NCBI GenBank assembly: GCA_014730165.1 | Contig: WJIS01000276.1 | Span: 1 to 41,622, forward strand | Length of the DNA stretch: 41,622 nt | Source of the DNA: Promethearchaeota archaeon | Lineage (GTDB): Archaea > Asgardarchaeota > Lokiarchaeia > Sigyniarchaeales > SOKP01 | Direction of reading: 5' to 3' | Part shown: in pieces, positions 37,229 to 41,622 of the stretch | Layout of the letters: every line of letters starts with the position of its first letter | Numbering within the stretch: position 1 is the stretch's first letter | Made by a program: the position numbers and the translations under genes | The notes under the pieces: generated by a model | Database searches by the model: none | What the model saw: only the letters and a program-made list of their open reading frames with translations | Told to the model about the DNA's origin: nothing

Positions 37229-39136
37229 TCATCTCTGAACAACAAATGTATGATGAGATGTGAGAGAATCGATCTGCTCTATAGGATCTATACTCAACCT
37301 CCATCCATAAAAATTCACTGTAATATTTGATTTGAAGATATCAACTACCACAAATCCAGATTTTTCGTAACTTGGAAGATCCTCCTCTACAATTAAGTCA
37401 ACGGGAGGTGCCGCCTCTATACCTCTAAGTCCCCCGGAGGGATAGCTTCCTCCATTCGCACCCAAGGAGCCAACTAAAACAGAGGGTACTGGATTGTCAG
37501 TAAAATTCAGATCTCCACTTTCTTTTATAAAACCAGCTGTTTGAGTATGCATATCACCACATAAGAAGAGGTCAGTGGCATTTTCCATATTATATGAGTA
37601 ATTAAGTATTCTATTATGCTGTTTAAACCATCCTTCTTGCCACGCATATTTCTCTATATCTGTGGTTAATGCAGGTTGTCCATTTATTTTGGTTTTTACA
37701 TCTGGATACCAAGATAACCATTTACCCGCACTCCATCCATAACTGATTGGAGATATATTTATGATATAGTCTGTATCTTCAGATTCCATTCGGTTCTTTA
37801 ACCATTGCTCTGCTTTATCAGGAATGAAACTAGCATTAACAGCTGAAACATTTAGATAGTCACCGGTCACATATCTTCGCACATCATATAATAAACCTTC
37901 TACAAGGTTTCCATATCTCAATGTTCCGAAACATTCTGAGGTATTTTCAAAATTATTAGGCAAGTTCGTATCAGGGAGATCAATCGGGCGGTTGGAATCC
38001 GGTAAAAATTCAGGTAAGTACATTTTCTGAGCAGTTCTACCGAGTTCCATCAAAAAATCTTCTGGCGGAAAAGAAATTCCTTTTTCAGAAAATGGGCTAT
38101 TCCAAACCAAAAGCATTTCCAAACCTAAAGAATCCTCTGCATTTGCCTCATCATTCGCAAAATAATCATGATCATCTAAAATGAAATAGGTGGGAGTAGA
38201 CCTTAATGCGCTTCCATATAGATATGATATTTGACAATCAACCGCCTTTTTTAACACACCTTCATTTGGAGTTCCCAAAACTCCTATTGAGGGGTCAAAT
38301 CTGCCATTAAATTGAATGGCTCGTCTAGATTGTCCTAAATTTTGTGGTGTTTTTCCATATTTGATATCATAATATATCTGATCTCCGGTCCCGATAACTG
38401 CATCAGGTTGGAATTCCATAGCTTTATTTATGAGTTTTTGCCTTAGAGCCAAGGGCATTTGACCCATACCATACCAATTTCGACATGCATCATGCCCTCC
38501 CGATCCTGTAAATACAACGAGCCTTAAATGTTCTGTATCTGCTTCAGGATTCGGGAAAGTCTTTAGCGGCCAAGGATCACATAAAGAATCATCTATATTA
38601 TCTAATAATTGCATTACATATGAAGTGTTAGAAGATAATCCTTGCACATCAAACCCCCAGAAATAACCGCGAGTATCCATCATAGTACCGTTAATTAAAG
38701 TTCCACTAACATTCAACCGGGGATTTTGGACAGGAGTTTTAAAAGATGTTTTTATCAGAAATCTATCATGTGAAGCAGCGGGTAAAATGTGAACCACGGA
38801 GCCATGGTTCCAATTTGGATCTGGATGATTTGGACTTAAATATATGGGAATATATGGTACATAAAAATAAAAAGCGAACAATGAAAAAAGAATTGAAAAA
38901 CCATACAAACGAGCTAAATTCTTAAACTTTTTTTTTAGAAAGAATGAGAAAATCAAGAATACTGGAACTGATATTTGCAGTGCCATTATAATCATAAGTG
39001 GAGGAGTAAATTGCTCAAGAGTTTTCGAAACATCATAATCAATGACCAAGGGTAATAATAAAGCAAGAGTGGCAACCAGTATTATTAAAAAAGCTAAAGC
39101 AATTATAGTTTTTTTACTCGATCTTTTTTTTAGCAT
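37229..39136 (-). CDS. Membrane-anchored PhoD-like metallophosphatase
   Basis: Three N-terminal hydrophobic segments, then a PhoD-like core: VVFTGSGGHDACRN, DAVIGTGDQIYYDIKYG, YFILDDHDYFANDEANAED, LFLCGDMHTQTAGF. Confidence 0.82.
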   Translation of the reverse strand: MLKKRSSKKTIIALAFLIILVATLALLLPLVIDYDVSKTLEQFTPPLMIIMALQISVPVFLIFSFFLKKKFKNLARLYGFSILFSLFAFYFYVPYIPIYLSPNHPDPNWNHGSVVHILPAASHDRFLIKTSFKTPVQNPRLNVSGTLINGTMMDTRGYFWGFDVQGLSSNTSYVMQLLDNIDDSLCDPWPLKTFPNPEADTEHLRLVVFTGSGGHDACRNWYGMGQMPLALRQKLINKAMEFQPDAVIGTGDQIYYDIKYGKTPQNLGQSRRAIQFNGRFDPSIGVLGTPNEGVLKKAVDCQISYLYGSALRSTPTYFILDDHDYFANDEANAEDSLGLEMLLVWNSPFSEKGISFPPEDFLMELGRTAQKMYLPEFLPDSNRPIDLPDTNLPNNFENTSECFGTLRYGNLVEGLLYDVRRYVTGDYLNVSAVNASFIPDKAEQWLKNRMESEDTDYIINISPISYGWSAGKWLSWYPDVKTKINGQPALTTDIEKYAWQEGWFKQHNRILNYSYNMENATDLFLCGDMHTQTAGFIKESGDLNFTDNPVPSVLVGSLGANGGSYPSGGLRGIEAAPPVDLIVEEDLPSYEKSGFVVVDIFKSNITVNFYGWRLSIDPIEQIDSLTSHHTFVVQR

Positions 39137-39381
39137 ATTAAAATCATTTTTGTTGAAGAAATATATAAAATTTTGTGTATCACTAATAAAGGACCAAGCT
39201 AAATATAATAATTTTATTAGAAAGTGAAATACAATCTCAGATGTTCACAATTCTAAACAATTGATTATTAGATATTTGAGATCGTATAATTAAATTGATA
39301 TAATAGTCTAGAAATAAGAAATTAGGGACTTTCCAAAAGGAGAGTACTCATTTTATCTTTCTAGTAAGATTTCTTCTGATA

Positions 39382-39603
39382 TCAGCGCTGCTCTGTTTGA
39401 TTTCTATATTTATCCCAAAATAGATAAATCGGTGTTATAATAAAAATTAAAATTATTAAGAGTATAACCAAATAAACATAAACGGTTACATCAACAATAG
39501 CAGTTGCCAAAATCATAGGATAAACCAGTATCAAGAATATAACAGCAATTAATCCACTAAATGTGCTTAAGTAAGTATAAACTCTAAGTTTTCCCAATTC
39601 CAT
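39382..39603 (-). CDS. Small two-TM membrane protein
   Basis: 73 aa with two hydrophobic helices; no recognised family. Confidence 0.45.
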   Translation of the reverse strand: MELGKLRVYTYLSTFSGLIAVIFLILVYPMILATAIVDVTVYVYLVILLIILIFIITPIYLFWDKYRNQTEQR

Positions 39604-39827
39604 TTTAATATAACCTTTTTCCTCTCTAAATAGATCTGATATCTAGCCTTAATTATAATTTGGGTAATCTAATATTTAAAATAAAAGAATGTAAGATAAA
39701 ATAAATATTTCAATCATGTATGATTCGTGTTTTGCAGATGCTTATGATAAAGGTTAAATTTGAATATTAAATTATAGTCCTAAACATAATTATAAAAAAT
39801 TAATTATAGAACGTAAGAGATATTGAT

Positions 39828-40658
39828 TTGAGCTCAACAGAAAGTATCGTATTTGGAATAGTGATTGGAGTTTTAGCGTATAGTATTCAAAATATAGGAA
39901 AAGGAATTCAAAAATACGCAATTGAAGGACTAAAAAAAGATAAAAAAATAAAAAGTAAAAGTTCCGGAATATGGATTCTCGGAACTATCCTAACTTCATT
40001 ATACTTATTTATTCAGTGGTTAGCATTATTATTTGCTCCTATAAATGCAATTGCTCCCTTGGAGTCTGTAGGCTTAATCGTCTTCATATTATTTTCATAC
40101 TTTGTACTAAAAGAAGGAATCTCTAAGTTAGAAATAGTAGGTATCATTTTCATACTTATTGGAATAGTTCTAGTTACTTTTTTTAATATCAATCCGAGTA
40201 CATTAAATAGTGTGGATATTAATTTGGTAAATTTAATTATTTTTATCATTCCATTACTGATTGCGGAAATAATAGGAATATTACTGTCGCGATCTAAAGG
40301 TTATAGAGGAGCAGGATTTATTTTGGGAATAACGGGAGGAACTTTAATGGCTTTACAAACGGTTTCTAAAAGAATTACTGCGGTACCCGATGTAAACCTA
40401 ACAATTTTATTTAGCATTCTTACAATGGTGTTTGCGATTGGGTCTCTACTTAGCACACAACTTGCATTTGCTAAATCTAAAGCAAATAGAGTTGTTCCAT
40501 TTTTTATTCCAACGAGTATATTACTAGCAATTGTTACTGGTTATTTTGCTCTGAGTGAAGTAATTAATCTCTTCCAAATAGGAGGGATACTTTTGGTTTT
40601 AATTGGAGTTGGACTATTATCAGGATTTAGGGATGAATCAGAAAGAGAATCTAGCTAA
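39828..40658 (+). CDS. DMT-superfamily (EamA/NIPA-like) multi-pass transporter
   Basis: Multiple TM segments; LALLFAPINAIAPLESVGLIVFILFSYFVLKEGISKLEIVGIIFILIGIVLVTFF resembles the DMT repeat. TTG start. Confidence 0.68.
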   Translation: MSSTESIVFGIVIGVLAYSIQNIGKGIQKYAIEGLKKDKKIKSKSSGIWILGTILTSLYLFIQWLALLFAPINAIAPLESVGLIVFILFSYFVLKEGISKLEIVGIIFILIGIVLVTFFNINPSTLNSVDINLVNLIIFIIPLLIAEIIGILLSRSKGYRGAGFILGITGGTLMALQTVSKRITAVPDVNLTILFSILTMVFAIGSLLSTQLAFAKSKANRVVPFFIPTSILLAIVTGYFALSEVINLFQIGGILLVLIGVGLLSGFRDESERESS

Positions 40659-41048
40659 TCAATCCCTTTTTATTACAATATCTGAAATCCCCAACCATTC
40701 TTTTGCCTCATCTAAATTAGAAACTATTTTTCTTTTATCAGATTTTGCAAGCTTTAATACATATTTAGCTTCCTCAGTTAATGGAGGATTATTTGAAATT
40801 AAAAATGCAGAGCGTTCTACTTTTTTTCCTGTTTCTTTTAATAAATCCAATATTATGTCAATCGAATCGATTTTTATAAGAATTTCATCAAGTAGATCAA
40901 TAATAATGGAAAAAGTATCAAGATCTTCAATCAGTTTTAGAAATTCTTCTGCAAATTTAGTCGCTACGGAAGGAGGAAAACTTCCTATCACTTTAAGATA
41001 AAATTTGTTTTTTCCAATATTTTCAATCTTATACATTTGCATCCTCAA
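40659..41048 (-). CDS. STAS/SpoIIAA-like small protein (tentative)
   Basis: Alternating hydrophobic pattern KFYLKVIGSFPPSVATKFAEEFLKLIEDLDTFSIIIDLLDE fits a STAS-like beta-alpha layout; convergent with the DMT gene. Confidence 0.5.
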   Translation of the reverse strand: MRMQMYKIENIGKNKFYLKVIGSFPPSVATKFAEEFLKLIEDLDTFSIIIDLLDEILIKIDSIDIILDLLKETGKKVERSAFLISNNPPLTEEAKYVLKLAKSDKRKIVSNLDEAKEWLGISDIVIKRD

Positions 41049-41137
41049 ATTAGTTTATTGTATAATTATAGTAGATGAACGATTTAAAAAATATATTCAA
41101 TATTAAATAACCCTAATTAAATCAATGGACTTATCAG

Positions 41138-41622
41138 TTAAAATCCTAATATATGCAAAAGTATTCCAGAAAAAATAAATAGTATATATCCAGTACCATA
41201 TATCAAAATAATCTTGATTCTTATGGATTTATTTTTTACAAACATTCTTAAAGTTAATATGATAAGTGGATAAAGATACATTTGTTGATGAATTGGAGTA
41301 AAAATATTTCTAAAAATTGCATTTAAAATAGAATGGTTAAGAAAGGCTTCCACTTTTATAAATTCAGCACTATTTAACACTTTATAAGCATATTGACTAA
41401 TTTGATTTGGAAAAATAAATAATTGTATATTTAGTATCAATATCCAACTCAATAAACTACTGATGAATATACCCTTATGCTTTGATTTTAGAAGAAGAAG
41501 GAGAGCAAATGGGAAGAATAAAGGTTTATACAAAGCAAATCCAGTTAAGATTCCGCTAATTAATGTGAATATAGATGATTTATTGAAGATTTTCTTTTTC
41601 AATCCTTGATTAGCTAGTTCCA
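41138..41622 (-). CDS. Partial membrane protein, possibly GT87/DUF2029-like glycosyltransferase C-terminus
   Basis: The frame is open through the window edge (..ELANQGLKKKIFNKSSIFTLISGILTGFALYKPLFFPFALLLLLKSKHKG), so the track start at 41602 is probably not the real start. Confidence 0.5.
   Translation of the reverse strand, partial: ELANQGLKKKIFNKSSIFTLISGILTGFALYKPLFFPFALLLLLKSKHKGIFISSLLSWILILNIQLFIFPNQISQYAYKVLNSAEFIKVEAFLNHSILNAIFRNIFTPIHQQMYLYPLIILTLRMFVKNKSIRIKIILIYGTGYILFIFSGILLHILGF

Noticed and set aside
30980-40658. The two DMT transporters (30980-31900 and 39828-40658) as a tandem duplication flanking a mobile island
   Set aside because: They share only the general DMT repeat pattern, are divergent in sequence, and no flanking repeats or integrase are visible.
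40603-41001. 132-aa plus-strand ORF overlapping the DMT gene end and the STAS-like gene
   Set aside because: Mostly antisense to the better-supported minus-strand ORF 40659-41048 and overlaps the DMT C-terminus.
1-41622. CRISPR arrays, rRNA or tRNA genes
   Set aside because: No regularly spaced direct repeats, conserved rRNA segments or cloverleaf-like sequences were recognised by eye; a tRNAscan/CRISPR search would be needed to exclude them fully.

Overview
This 41.6 kb window is AT-rich and archaeal in character. Archaeal hallmarks are a GPN-loop GTPase, a TrmB-family regulator, an Mth938/DUF498 protein, AT-rich TATA-like promoters and an S-layer-like secreted protein with a C-terminal membrane anchor. 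An Asgard/Lokiarchaeia-like source is plausible but is only an inference. Most of the window is single metabolic and housekeeping genes: sulfotransferase, M24 peptidase, gamma-glutamyltransferase, Old Yellow Enzyme, fumarate-reductase-like flavoprotein, SDR, FGGY kinase, nucleoside hydrolase, LeuA/homocitrate-synthase-like enzyme, sugar nucleotidyltransferase, ThDP enzyme and PhoD-like phosphatase. The items most worth a second look are: (1) a two-gene, order-inverted PEP-synthase-like phosphotransferase (swivel-His protein plus separate ATP-grasp protein, no TIM barrel), reminiscent of phenylphosphate synthase; (2) a protein whose N-terminal domain resembles the GIFT domain of eukaryotic IFT52, followed by an acidic linker and a coiled coil; (3) a class I methyltransferase missing from the ORF track because of an apparent 1-nt frameshift at 20158-20162; (4) a VapBC-type module whose toxin has one in-frame stop but keeps all four putative PIN acidic residues; (5) an Lrp/AsnC regulator whose natural start codon is out of frame by one base; (6) a perfect 18-bp palindrome at a MarR-controlled divergent promoter driving a condensation-domain-like acyltransferase, HTH and ThDP enzyme cluster; (7) the right end of an IS200/IS605/TnpB element with an omega-RNA-like terminal hairpin at the left window edge. 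No CRISPR array, rRNA or tRNA was recognised by eye.
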